The notes: a model not told the origin generated them from the letters alone. DNA of 64,000 nt from Hydra vulgaris (GCF_038396675.1 NC_088921.1:19916501-19980500); one strand, 5' to 3'. Shown: positions 1 to 12,374, numbered from the stretch's first letter. Translations and numbers: made by a program.

Positions 1-850
1 AGTTAATCTGTGTTAATTGCGTAAGCAAATTGAATCTAGGTATAAAAAACTGTAGGGGTTAAGGATATAATGAAGCCAGTTCTTTCTCTGGTTATATAAA
101 TGGTCTTTCTGCTCAGGTTCTCATTATAAATTCTGTATACAGTTTGTCATAGCCATAACTGAACTTAAGTTCAGTCGTTCTAAAGAATTAACTTAAGTTC
201 AGTTTAAAAATTAGAAAGTTCACGAACTTTATCAATAATCTTTGAGACTAATTGGACATTACATGATTCATAAACAGATAAGTACTTATTTTTTTTTTAT
301 AATAAAGCTAGAATCTTGAGGTTTTTTGCATCAATTAGTTTGACGCAACTTCTTTTTAACCATATCTGGTCTATATATGGTTAGAAAGAAGTTGAGTCAA
401 CTAATTGATCATTTAATTTCTATGCTATAGAAATTACTATGTTTAATATGGGTTCTTTTATATACTATTCATGTCTTAAGACAGCTCTTGATAAAAAAAC
501 TTGCCCCGGGACACGTTTTTTCGAAAGTAGTTTTTGTTAAGGTAAGATTTCCCAAGTACCAAAACACATCAAATTTGTTAAAAATTTACATTTAGATTAA
601 AAAACGGATAAGGAATCTAATGGAATGGGGAACCTTTTTAAAATTTATTCATGATTTTCCAGCACAAAAAATGGAATAACTTTGGATCTAATTAACTTTT
701 AAAGTTAAAAGACCCCTCATTTTTTAAGTCTTTTTTAAGCTCTATACAACTATATTAATTATATATAAATATATTAACAAAAAAAAATCCTCTGGAATGG
801 CAATCAGAGATTTTTTCTTATTTTTTTCTTAAACTTTCTTATTTTTTTAA
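1..850. other. AT-rich sequence without a recognised gene
   Basis: No coding potential is visible on either strand. The stretch holds short palindromic motifs around 156-205 (repeated cttaagttcag words) and one clear hairpin at 331-408, listed separately. The relic of a hAT-like gene begins just downstream. Confidence 0.5.
331..408. repeat. Imperfect palindrome (hairpin)
   Basis: The arm at 331-365 pairs with 375-408 over about 34 bases with few mismatches, around a loop of about 10 bases. No coding content is seen. It could be a tiny foldback element or a local inverted duplication; there is no convincing target duplication. Confidence 0.6.
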
Positions 851-1663
851 TTATTCAGAAAATAGACAAAGTTTTAGAGCTTGAACCTCAAACGCATAAA
901 AAAGGATGCTTGTAGAACTAGATGGATCAAGCGTAAAGATGATTTAAACACTTTTTTTGAATATTATTTATCAATTTTCTATGCTTTATGTTTCATGGCT
1001 TCTCCTTAGAATTATGTTAACAAAGACACGCAAAATAAATCTTCTACTTTTTAAAACTTCATTAGCACTTCATCAATTCATATTTACTTTAGTTATGACA
1101 ACACGTGTCTTTGATTTTACTTTACCTGTAACTCAGTTACTGCAATCAAAAACTTATGATGTCTTAGACGGTTTGCACCTTATTACAGCTCTGTAAAATA
1201 AATACGTTTCCATCAGAAATGATATATATAATTTTCAAAATAGCTGTTTCAAAGCATCATGTTTGCTTTCAAGTGAAACTGAAATTTTGGTTTCGAAACC
1301 AAGAACCAATTTTATTCAAAAAAAATTGTTCTAATGTTCCATCAGAGTCTGTTTCACAATACCTCAAAAGAGCTGTAACTATTCTTCTTATAGATTATGT
1401 ATTTTTATCTATACAGTATCGGACAAAACGAGTGCAACCAAATAATGCTAATTTAGTTTCTTTATATAAAAGTGCTGCATTTTTTCAATTTAGAGAAATA
1501 ACTATGTAACTGTTTAGAGACAAAGTTCTTCAAGTTTTATCACAAAGTTCATTATTTGCACACGAAAATTAATAAATTAATCAAAAGTATTAAAAAAAGT
1601 TGATTTCCATCTGGACAAAACAAGTGCAACTCGACAAAATGTTGACCAAGCTGTATTTCGCTA

Positions 1664-2656
1664 TCAATATTTCGTGGCGAATCCTTTGTTGTCGATCACA
1701 GCCTTGCATCTTCGAGGCATAGATTCGATCAGGTGATCAATGAAACTTTGTGAAATCGCTGCCCAAGCCTTTTGGATTTGTTCAGTTGATCCTTATTACG
1801 AACACCTTCACGATTAATTCTGCGGTTGACGATCTCCCACAGGTTCTCGATAGGGTTGAGATCCGGAGATTGAGGCGGCCAATCCATCACCGATAGGTGG
1901 TTATCTTGAAACTACTGCTTGACTACTTTTGCGGTGTGTTTCGGATCGTTGTCTTGCTGAAAAACCCATTTTATTGGCGTATTCCATTCAGCATGAGGTA
2001 ACATAACATCTTTCAGGATATTTTTATTCATGAAACGGTCCATTATTCCATCGTTTCGTTGTATTAGACCTAGACCGTTTGCAGAAAAACACCCCCAGAC
2101 CATTACATTGCCTCCACCATGCTTCACGGTCTAATTCAGTAACGTAAATCGAGGCGTTTTCCGGCCGGTCGACGTACACGGCAAATGCCATCGCTCTCAA
2201 TGATGTTGAACTTCGATTCATCGCTGAACAGGACAATACGCCATTTCTGCACATTCCAGTCAATATGAGATGAAGCAAACAGGAGTCTTTTCTTCTGGTT
2301 TTTTAGTGAAATCAGCGGTTTCTTTGCAGAAAACAATCCGGCTTTAACAGCACGTCGTCTGATTGTTCGGTCCGATACAGGCAGCTCTAATTGCTTTTGT
2401 ATCTCGCCTGATGATATCCAGGGATCCTTCTTGACGGATCTGACGATCATAGAATCCTATCTAGAAGTGGTGGAACGCGGTCTTCCACCTTTGTTATCTG
2501 CTGCCAATTTCCCCGTAGAACGATATTTGGAACATAGTCTTGATACGGTCCGTTTTTTCACGCGATATTTATCAAAATTCTTTTTTGTGACATTCCACTT
2601 ACGTAATCGCCAATAATTTTCTTTCTTATCTCCAATCCAAGACTGTCGGGAGCCAT
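1664..2656 (-). pseudogene. Tc1 transposase, frameshifted
   Basis: The conceptual start (MAPDSLGLEIRKKIIGDYV) is at 2656 and the natural TGA is at 1664, about 330 codons, close to the usual length for Tc1 transposases. Recognisable parts in order: paired-like HTH with GKLAADNKGGRPRSTT; a second HTH (SGEIQKQLELPVSDRTIRRR); and the DD34E catalytic core, with FSDESKFN (first Asp), VFQQDNDPKHTAK (second Asp) and SPDLNPIENLWE (Glu). It ends with SMPRRCKAVID. Lesions include a frameshift after RILINIA, a TAG after KVVKQ near 1912 and frame changes near 2140, so no active protein is encoded. A 66-nt 5' UTR intron (2729 to 2664) with GTAAGT and a TTTCAAG acceptor is plausible. Confidence 0.88.
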
Positions 2657-2729
2657 TTTTGCACTTGAAATCATAAAAATCATAAAAATAAATAATCACG
2701 CTTCTCAAGGTTTACTGTGTTACACTTAC

Positions 2730-3142
2730 CTTGTGATGATACAATAATGCTCTGTGGAACACAACGTCTTGGTTGGATGTGGACTGTATTGATGTAATGA
2801 AACACTTGTTGTATTTCACTTCTTGTATTGATGTTCTTCAATAAAACACTTTGATAAAACTCACTTCTATAAACTGTCTTGATAATACTGACTGATTGAC
2901 TTCCATATACTGACTGAATTACATGTCAATTTACATGTCTCTTATATAGTAAAATGAACCTGTGTGAACCTGTTCTGGAAGATTCTAGATGCTTCTTTTC
3001 GATGCTTCTGGAAGCTTCTGGATGCGTCTGGATGCTTCTGAATGTTTCTGGATATTTCTGGATGCTACTGGATGCTTCCAGATGCTTCTTCTGGAAACTT
3101 CTGGAAGCTTCTGCATGCTTCTGGAAACTTCTGGATACTTCC
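2730..3142 (-). promoter_or_regulatory. Heat-shock-type promoter inside the Tc1 element: HSE array, TATA box, initiator, 5' UTR
   Basis: Read on the minus strand, 3142-2973 is a run of 5-base nGAAn / nTTCn units in about 10-base register (repeats like aGAAgcatcc). Several blocks alternate perfectly. The block nearest the TATA box is aGAAtcTTCcaGAAc (about 2988-2973), the canonical trimeric heat-shock element. About 25 bases downstream is TATATAAG (2948-2941). A TCAGTC initiator has its A at 2915, 33 bases from the first T of the TATA box. An A-rich leader runs to a donor CAAG|GTAAGTG at 2730/2729, then a short intron leads to the transposase ATG at 2656. The layout matches heat-shock gene promoters in general. 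Whether it is functional, or acquired from a host gene, is inference. Confidence 0.72.
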
Positions 3143-3999
3143 TTTAATTATTAAAAAACTTCCGTGACGTTGACACGGACCAGACTTAAGAAAATGTAAC
3201 AAACCAAAAAAGTTGCACTTGTTTTGTCCGCTGCAAAATGGCACTTGTCAACGAAATTCTGCCTGTGTGCTGTCACCAGTCAGATGATTGCTCATGTCAT
3301 GGCATGCTATGACTCCAGACTCCTGAACTGTTTGCTGTGGTAGTATAGTTCGTTTCGTTTTTAAGACATGTAAAATTAGGAACACTTTTCAGCATTGTTC
3401 GATGTTGGTTGCAAATGTTTTGCCCAATACTGTATCTAAAAGATTTGAACCAGAAACTGTGGCTGCATATAAAAGGTAAGCAATTATTTCATTTATTATT
3501 ATTATCTTTTTTCTTAAAAGACCCAAAACCCAATTGTGTTGGAGACAGCAGTTTTAAATGTTCTGTAATTTTTATATAGATGATTTGCCTAATATCAGTG
3601 CGTTGAATGGCGTTGAAAAAAAATATTGGAAAAGTCTCTCTGGGACTATTTCTGACAATGTGTTCTTAACTCGTAAATCAATATCATCTCCTGGATTTGA
3701 AAATATTAGGATGGCTAAAGGATACGTAATGTGAGAGGAGTTTTTCTGTTTAAAGACTGCACAAGAACAAAAATGTCAGAAGATTGATTTAAGGGTCTGG
3801 CATTAATGTATATCCATCAAGAAATCGCTCCTTCTATTGATAATGTTAATAACAGATTTTCTATAAAAAATTGACGAATTGGCATCAATGATTAGTGTTT
3901 ATGCTGCTTATTTTAACACACGCCAACTACTTTATATTAAAAAATTATTTTCTATTATCACTGTTGTTCCTATAACAGCTAATAAATAGGCATGGAAAC

Positions 4000-6900
4000 C
4001 CCTTGAAAGGCCTAGACATCAATGGTGTCCTTAAAAGGACGGGTTATATGTAACCCCACATATTTGTTTGGGATTAGCTACATGGTTAGTGGTCATAGTT
4101 CAGGCAAACACTGACCTTCTCTTTCTGACAATGACAATTTCTTTCTATCATTCTAACTTAGCAATAAAATAAAATTTCTAATTTAGCAATAAAATAAAAA
4201 AAATTTAAAAATTTAAATAAATTTTCTCTCAATCAACCTAATAATTTTCTTAGGTTTTTCTGCCTTTTAAACCAGTTTTTTACTGTAATTGCTTTTAAAA
4301 ACTGTTACCTTTCTTTTCATTTGATCAAAAATGATTTTCTTTCTTGTTGTTAAGGTTTAACTTGGTATAACTTTTTTTAATTGTTTTGTAATACAAAAAT
4401 ATATATAAATGTGTATATATATTTTATTTGACTATATATACTAATCTATTTGTGTCTTTCTCTATTCCGTTCTTAATTTTTCTGTTCATGTCTGGAGCAA
4501 AAAATGTTTCTAGACATGCTCATGAGCCCTAAAACTGGGCAAAACAATAATTTGTTGGTTTTTATATTTATATGTTATTGTAATATGTCATACCAAAATG
4601 GTAGAAAAGAGTCTACAGCTCTATACTCTTTTAATAAAAAACACTTTTTGTTACAAAAAGTTTCTAAGTAAAACTAAGATATGAGCTTCTCACTGTAACA
4701 GAAAGAAAACCCCTTTAAATCCTCCAGCCCAATGGCAGGAAGATTTAAAAGAATACATAGGGGGAGGCTATTAGAGTGATTGACCCCCCCCCCCCCTCCT
4801 TAGATGTTTTTTTTTTGTTGAGATATTGAACACATTGTTTAAAAACGTAAGTAAATTTGGGTGGTTGTTTCAAAGTGGCATGAAATTCGAATAAAATTGT
4901 GTGGTGCAAATTCTATTTTTTGCCCTTGCCTGCTTAAAAAATCATTAAATCTGAAAATTGATGGTCTGGATAGAACGAATCAAAAAATTGTCCCTTTCCA
5001 CCTTTACTTCATGGTCCGAATCCACCCTTGTGGGCGTAATTGCGTCACTTTTGCCTTGTGGGCGTAGTTGCGTCACTTACAACATGACGCGGTAAATTAA
5101 AAACCTGCGTCCGCCCTTGCATTATTACATAAAAAGCACTGTGCTTCGTGTTCCATCTCGTATAAAAGTAAAACCGAAGTTGACATATGAATTGTTACAT
5201 TCTTTTTTTTGAATTTATTAACAAACTGTAACAAAGAATAAAATTACTTTCTACAAAAATACACTTTAGTTAATAAAAACTATATACTTTTAAGTGCTTA
5301 GTACACGAGGGAGGGGAAACCGTTTTTTAATTTTCCGAAATTTTTCTCACCCACCCCATTCCTAATAAGACCCCCATTCCCTTTATTAGTATTTCTTTGT
5401 TATCAACAAAAAAACAACATCAAAAAACTTAAAAAAAAAATTCAAAAAAATATCTATCAGTCACTAAAAAAAATCCAAACCATTGGCTTTTAAAAAGCTT
5501 CGGTTTGTTAAAACTTAGGCTTTGGTTTATTTCTCAAACTTACGTAAGCATATTAGTTTCTCAAACTTATGTAAGCATATTAAATTCTATTGAATAGTAT
5601 TAAAACAGCTGTAAATAAAATGACCGCAAGCCACACTGGAGTTAAGTTGTTTATTTGTGTTTTGTAAAAAAACTCCCACCCGTTTATTAAGATAAACCAC
5701 CTCCTTTGTTTAATAGATCTGGAATAAAATTCCCCCCACCCTTCCTTTTATTATTTTTAAAAAATTTTCGATTCAAAAAATTGAAATTCCACTGTAACTT
5801 TTTTGAAATTCGCGCCTTCTACATGGCCCCTAAAGAGCGCACCTTGTGCTCATCAGGGGTCCATGGACCGCAGATTATAACTAGCAAATAAACTTAGATT
5901 ATTTAATCTCCTATAAGAAGATATGGTCTCACAAATACTAAAACTAAGTTTATTTGTTGGGCACCCGCAACAACAAAAATAGTCGGTAAAGATTGGCGTT
6001 AACGCCTTTTAATCGTTTTTCTTTTTACCGTAACTTTTTAATTATTAAATAGAAAGTAAAGTTTTATTTTTTATTGTATTTTGTTTTTATTTTATGGTGA
6101 AAAAAAAAGAAGCCCCTAAAAAATTGCAAAAACTGGGGCCCCAATGCATGGCGAGCTTTGCTCTCCCTTCGGACTATCACTAGATTAAAATTTAAATGGT
6201 ATAATGCTAAAGCTTCTTCACTATTATCCTCACTTATGTAAAAATAATGGTAGATTGTTACTTACAGACTTTCGCATATTGTTTCTAATTCTTCGTAAAA
6301 AAAGGAGCTTTTTCAACTGTTTTTTTTATTTTAACTTTATCAGATGTAACTGATCGTGTATGAATTCTGCCTCACCAGGAAAAAGTAGATAGAATAAAGC
6401 TCTGTTTGTCGCTTATCACAGCCTCCTTAAATTTAAAATTTTTTTGAAAATGATAAGATCAGGTAAACCCCTTTGGGATACAAAAACCTTTAAAATCTAT
6501 TTTAAAAGCCTAGATTTTATTTCATTTAAAGGCAACTTGTTTTACTAAACGCGCAAGTTGATAGTAAACGTAGACCTTAGAGATTCATCTAGAAGTCCAT
6601 CTTTATTGTTTTAGTAAACTTAGGTCCTGCGTAATTCAAATCAGTTGATTGAAACACATTCTTTAAAAATATTTTTTTTTTGATAATCCAGAATCGGAAA
6701 CATATTTTATTCAGCGTTGCTTCAACTCCATGTAAATTCTTTTCGTAAAATTGCTCTTAAAGCTTAATTTTGCACTTTCAAATTTTCTTCTTGGTCTAAT
6801 TTGGCTTTGTCACTAACAATTAATCAATAACCATACCGAATATTTTAGTTTATCAAATAGTTTGTTGTTTTTTATTAATACCCTCGTTTTTTATTAATAT

Positions 6901-7800
6901 GTTAACTTTGACTGATTTCACTTTCCTGTACCAATAATTTTTTTTAATGCCACTCAATCTATTCCACACCATATTTACACCACTCCACCCAATCAACACC
7001 CAAGGATTCCACGTTCACTTCTTTACCGCAATCTAATATAATGCTAATTCTGAATTACGCCAATAAAACACATTATTATATTTCACTATTTTATTCAGTA
7101 CACCTTAGAGAAAGTAGGTTCAAGGGTCATTTCATACCTTTCTGAAACCGTACTGATGTCTACTTTCAGTAAATAACACTTATAAATAAAAAAAAAAAAT
7201 GCATTTTGTAAAAACAAAAAAAACCAGAACTTTCGCTTATATGTGTAGTAAATATTTTATTTAATCATGAGTTATTTCAAGAATATTACATATTTTAAAA
7301 TCTTTTAAACTGTCAAAATGTTCACAATAGACGAAGCTTTTATTTGATCTCATGTTAATAATAGTTACTGAGTTATTAAACAAAATATAAAAACATTTTT
7401 TTTGACATTTTGATTTTTCTAATACCTTGTGTAAATTTAATGTCTTTATAAGGTTGCTTGAAAGCTATAGATTTTTTTTTATTTTAAATTATTTTCCAAG
7501 ACACATGAAACCATATTGAGACTTGATATGTGAACATGTTCTATTTCCATACATTTGACTTTTAAATAGAAGATTAATTTTATTATGAGATAAATTTGAA
7601 ACAAAAGACTAATAAAAAGCATATGTGAGCCTTCTAAAAACACAAATCTCCAAATAAATTTTGAAATCTGCATGTCTACCGTTATAAACAATAACTCATC
7701 GTAACATTTTCAATTAACATCTATGTTATATAAACGGTTTGTATTTCCAGAAAAGAGGTGAAACTCAATCAGAGAGAGGATTTCTGAAACAGGTGTATCA
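4000..7800. other. AT-rich intergenic sequence, no recognised gene
   Basis: Only short ORFs of low complexity are present, and none resembles a known family. Visible structure is minor: a C-run near 4783, an imperfect tandem pair of about 27 bp at 5028-5080 (TGTGGGCGTAATTGCGTCAC and a close copy), and C-rich patches near 5345 and 5740. Nothing here supports a gene. Confidence 0.45.
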
Positions 7801-7810
7801 TGTAGTATAT

Positions 7811-8240
7811 CTAACAAAAAATTTTGTACACAATTCTTGAAGGCTGCAGCAAAGAGTTTACATTTTTTTTTTGAGCTTCACAAGCCCTTTTGCACTGCTC
7901 AGCATTATCTCTAATCATACCAAGTGTCCTAAAACAAAACCTAGATTAAAATCCTGAGTTTAAATATCCAGCATGACTCTTTATTTTTACAAAAGAAAAT
8001 AATTTTAATAATGATAAACCAATTTCCAATTACCTTGTATGATCTCAGATTGTGAAATCTTGCTTTTCCTGCTTAGACACTTTAAACCAACTGCAAGGGT
8101 GAGTAACATTGAAAGCTGTTTTTCAATGCCAAAATAAATATTATCAAGCTGTAAGTCAAACAGTAATAAATACTTCTCTGTTACAAGCCAATGTTCGTCC
8201 GCATTTGTCCTAATTTGAGATGAAATAGTTTTGAAGTTAT
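7811..8240 (-). other. Candidate pair of coding exons, unknown protein
   Basis: On the minus strand, 8240-8034 lies between an acceptor-like CCTATAG and a donor-like CAAG|GTAATT. It is open in a frame reading NFKTISSQIRTNADEHW and on through LLLFDLQLDNIYFGIEKQL. After about 105 bases, an acceptor TTTTGTTTTAG leads to 7928-7811, open as TLGMIRDNAEQCKRACEAQ and ending in a TAG; it looks coiled-coil-like. The two frames do not join in phase as drawn (off by one), so this may be a decayed gene or the wrong splice sites. I do not recognise the protein. Codon-like composition and splice-like edges are the only support. Confidence 0.25.
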
Positions 8241-8339
8241 CTATAGGTTAGTTCAGTTGTTTCTCTAATTGTTTTGTCTTTCTCAAAAAAAAAAAGAAAA
8301 AAGCAAAAGACGCTTTATTTAAAATATTCTTGTGACTTA

Positions 8340-9228
8340 ATGCATAAGTAGGCATCCATAAAGTACTGAGCGCAGGAAACATCTAGCTTGGTCGATTTTT
8401 TGTTTATTCTTCTTATTAAAATGAATAACAATAAGCTTTTTTAACATGTCTTGGAATAATTATAAAATTTGAAATAGTTCTACGACTAGTACATATTTAA
8501 TAGCATGTTTTTTTGAGATTAACTGTTATTTTATTTGAACGCGATTTACTGTTTAATCTTTAGATTAACTGTTTAATCTTTAGAGTTTTCTGACGTCGAA
8601 TTGAAAATTTTATATGAAAATTAAATTCAAAACAATATTTTTTGCAAAATATAATTTTCTGAAAGTAAAGATTGTAACGGTTTCAAAAAGGTATTGAATG
8701 ATCCTGAGACATTTTTTTTGGCTCGAATCTTCTCTTTCTAGGATGTGTAACGTCTACACTTAAATTACAACCTTATCACTTAAATTATTTCAAAAATTTT
8801 TATTACCCTTTATTTTTTATTCTTTATTACATTTTAAAACATTTCTTTAATATTTCATAAAATTTACAAGCTGAAATACAATAATCATTTATTATTGTGT
8901 TATTATTGTTACATTTTATGTTATTATTATATTTAGTTATTATCTATGATATGAATATACAATTTATATTGTATTATAAACATTCTTCATATTATTGATA
9001 CTTTATTATTATTGCTATTATTTTGTATTATTACTATAATTATAACATATATCATTATTATTTGTTTAACAATTTTTTTTTTTTTAATGTCCTTATTTTT
9101 TTTTATCGAGAATTTTATGTTTTTTAGGTGTCACTCCATTGACTAGTTTGTAACTATATGAGTGACACCTAAACAAATTATATTAATTTACGATGAGCAT
9201 TTGTAAATTTTTATTGATATGGTTGAAT

Positions 9229-9230
<2 letters not shown>
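8340..9230. other. AT-rich sequence with one short hairpin
   Basis: No gene is seen. At 9123-9172 the sequence ttaggtgtcactc is mirrored by gagtgacacctaa about 24 bases later, a small foldback of about 50 bp. The rest is T-rich low-complexity sequence. Confidence 0.5.

Positions 9231-9302
<72 letters not shown>
9231..9302. repeat. (TA)n microsatellite
   Basis: About 70 bases of nearly pure TA dinucleotide. It abuts the sequence leading to the CAACGTTG palindrome at 9343. The apparent tyrosine/isoleucine ORFs across it are artefacts of the repeat. Confidence 0.95.
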
Positions 9303-9308
<6 letters not shown>

Positions 9309-9342
9309 CAAGTAAAGACCTGACGTCTTGTCGTCGGAAACC

Positions 9343-9444
9343 GCCCCAACAAGCACACAACGTTGAAACAACGTTAAAATAACGTTGATCAACGTCGATC
9401 AACGTTATTTCAACGTTGTTTCAACGTTGTGTGCTTGCTGGGGC
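9343..9444. repeat. 102-bp palindrome built from CAACGTT units
   Basis: The left arm starts gccccaacaagcacacaacg and the right arm ends with the near-perfect complement (ttgtgtgcttgctggggc). Inside, CAACGTT/AACGTTG words recur about every 10-12 bases on both arms, meeting at a gatcaacgtcgatc centre. It has no coding content. It looks like a small foldback repeat family, but no second copy is in this window. Confidence 0.8.
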
Positions 9445-9889
9445 TGTAAAATGACGTTTTACATATTTACATGTTAAATATTTCACTTGATAAATAAAAA
9501 AGTTAACGTTTTGCAATAATAAAAAGAATAACAAGAAACAAAAAAAGTAAAAAGTTTACAAAAAATCTCTTAAAAATGATATAGACAGATAATATAAGAG
9601 CAATATAGACTTGCAGATCATAAATAAATTACAAGTCATATCAAGAAAAAAAGTTTAAATAAAAAATCTACAAAAAGTTTTTAAAGATAATATATTTTTT
9701 TAATTTTTTTTATTTTATATATATTTTCACAACTACATATTAATTGCAATTTTTTACACACCATAATATAAGCAAAATATATTTCCGTTACAAAAGGTTA
9801 TATTTAACCAAATACGGTAAAAATATATGTAACAAAAAAACAAAAAAATAACATTCAGTCAAAAAAGAAAAAAATAATAATAATTTTAA

Positions 9890-10064
<175 letters not shown>

Positions 10065-10434
10065 TACTTTTGTCATCAGATACATTTTCATACCACAAGA
10101 TTTTAAAGTAATCTTCATGATTTCATTGTTTAAAAATGTTTTCAGCAAATAATCCTCTATTTTAAATTTTAATAAAATGTTAGAAAAGAATTTTAAACAA
10201 ATTTTAAAATAGAACTTTAATAAAATATTAAGTATTTAGGATAAAAAATTTTGAAATATATTTTTCAATAATATATGTTAGTAAATTCTTAATACGTTTA
10301 CAGAATTAAAAAATGAACAATACAACGTTTTAATTATGTATTTGACTGGTAGCATTCAAATTTATTAAAAATAATATTCAAATGATTTTGATAATAAAAT
10401 AATCATTTGATAAATCTCAATATCTCGATATAAT

Positions 10435-10646
10435 CAGGCCCGTAGGAACAAAAATTATATTAGGAGGGGGGGGGATCAGTGCTGGAGTATTGGGCCCCAA
10501 AATAGCTTTTAGGACCTTTGTTTTTTTTTAAGTTATTTTTTCAGTCAATTTTTTCAAAATTATTTATTTGAAAAATTATTGAGGGGGAGGGGGGGGGGGG
10601 GGGGAAATGCCCCTGCGGCCCCCCCCCCCTTGTTTTTACGGGCCTG
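10435..10646. mobile_element. Short hAT-like MITE with CAGGCCCGTA termini
   Basis: About 212 bp. The left end is CAGGCCCGTAGGAACAA and the right end is its complement (TTGTTTTTACGGGCCTG). The interior is G-rich then C-rich (poly-G near 10580, poly-C near 10620). CAGG-type ends suit hAT-family non-autonomous elements. An 8-bp target duplication is not clear, so the class is tentative. Confidence 0.55.
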
Positions 10647-10649
10647 ATA

Positions 10650-12370
10650 AAAACCAATATTTATATTGAATGGGAGTACAAATATCGATTGAATAGTATG
10701 CACTCCAATAACACATTGATCCTGAATCTGATTTTAAAAGAGTTCGTAGAAGAAGACCGTTGCCAAAAAAATAATGAAGCTTATCCATATTCTCAGACTT
10801 TAATTTTCATATATTTTCCAGATCAGAATCCGAAATTTTTTTTTACACTTTATTTTTATTATTTCTGAGCATTTAAAAAACTGTAAAACTGCGAAAGCTT
10901 TATGGCTCCCGCAGCCCCGGTAACGTCATCAAATAAACGAAGATTTAGCAAATAAAAATTGATCATAAATTATTTCAGATCAACAATGCACACTGATCGA
11001 CTACAAAACCTGATGCTTCTTAATACTAACAATAACATGTTGAACAAAATTGATTTAAAAAGAGTTGTTGAAAAAGGGCGTAAATGAAACAATGGAAAAC
11101 CAAATTTTAATTAAATTAAGAATCAAAAATCTAGTTTAGGAAATGTCTTAGTTATTTCTAAAACAATAAAAAAAAAACAATGTTTTTTGACGCCATAAAT
11201 AAGAACTAATTATAATTAGTTATAATAATAATATTTAATTATAATTATTATTTTAATTATAATAATTTTAATTATAATAATTATTCAATAATAATTATTA
11301 TTGAATTATTATAAATAATTATTATTTTAATTATAATAATTTTAATTATAATAATTATTCAATAATAATTATTATTGCAAATGTTTATTATATATTTGTG
11401 TCTTTAGTAATCAACATTACTATGCTAGAATGATTAAATTTAATAATAATAAAAAAAAATTTTATTCGGGATTTTTTTATATACTCATACACCTCCCCTT
11501 CCCCCCCCCCCCTTCCCTCCAAAAAAAAAAATTAAAATACGTGTTCGCGCCGACTCTGGCTGGGAAAAGTCACTACGATGAAAAAAGATTAGATAATAAT
11601 TGGCAATAGATGTTAACTTGATAGTCATATTTCAATATTATCATACGATTTTTTGTTCATGGTAAACAAACTTAATTGTTAATTTTTAACCGACAACTGA
11701 TAATCCAAATATTCCCATAAGTGGGTCTAATGTTTTTAAGGCAGGGTTTAGCAATGATTATTTAAAATAATTCAAAACACACAAATGTAAAACAATTGAC
11801 ATTTTTATAGTTCAAGTTAAAGCACTTTTTTGATTGGTTATTTTTCTATGACAAAACAAAAACAAAATGTGTCAAATATAAATAAAGTTTTGTTTAATGA
11901 TTAAATATCTTTGTATTTATATTTCAAACATTACGATATAGTTTTTATTTATAGCTTTTGTTTACGTTACCATATATTATTATTATTTAATTTAAAAGTA
12001 TTTTTATTATATTAATATATTTCATTTTAGGGAATAATTACTATTGTAGATTATTCCCTTGAGTTCGATGGATATTGTTTTTAGAGTGAAGTATTTTTAT
12101 AAATTGAATTGAAGTCTGCAATCAACTGGAGCCGCGTATATTTTAATTCGTGTATTTCATTACAAATATTTTTTATATTCTTTGCAATTTATTTATTTTT
12201 TATTATTTCTTTAAACGCTATACCTTAGATCTCTTATTTAAATAGGTTGGCCCTGCAACTGCTTAACTAACATGTTTAGGCTAACAAGTCATTAGGATGT
12301 CAACCAAAAGTTTGTAATGATTTTTGTGTTAATATTAGATAGGGACTGGGTAATCGATAATTATTTGTAA
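10650..12370. other. AT-rich sequence with self-complementary AAT/ATT tract
   Basis: No gene is recognised. 11200-11395 is a run of ataattatt/aattataat words that is largely self-complementary and partly duplicated: 11225-11300 resembles 11310-11375. A poly-C patch lies near 11500. The rest is low-complexity AT. Confidence 0.5.
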
Positions 12371-12374
12371 CTTA

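Larger units (their letters stand above)
1414..3432 (-). mobile_element. Complete Tc1/mariner element with IR/DR termini
   Basis: The element is 2019 bp, flanked by the expected TA duplication (1412-1413 and 3433-3434). The left end reads cagtatcggacaaaacg. The right end is its inverted, diverged copy, ending at 3432. Each end has a second, inner copy of the core motif: ggacaaaacaagtgcaac at 1613-1630, and its complement at 3212-3229. The outer copies start at 1421 (left) and lie at about 3408-3432 (right). Two direct repeats inside each inverted repeat is the IR/DR layout known from several Tc1 lineages such as Sleeping Beauty. The transposase is on the minus strand and is broken. The inner motifs are better preserved than the outer ones. 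It is inserted inside a hAT relic, so it is younger than that element. Confidence 0.88.
862..4000 (+). pseudogene. hAT-like (ZMYM1-type) transposase relic, split by a Tc1 element
   Basis: Fragments in shifting frames resemble the C-terminal half of the hAT-derived ZMYM1-like proteins. There is a TRWIKRKDDLNTFF stretch near 916, a FTLPVTQLLQ stretch near 1110, and NVPSESVSQYLKRAVTILLI near 1340-1400. A Tc1 element then interrupts at a TA. Immediately after it, at 3433, the reading continues as SKRFEPETVAAYK, which is what this family has next. Downstream to about 4000 there are only weak matches (for example LFSIITVVPIT near 3950, like the LTLPVT block before the hAT dimerisation region). A possible splice donor (AAAAGGTAAG) sits near 3477. 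It is broken by several frameshifts. The family call is by motif; the limits are approximate. Confidence 0.6.
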
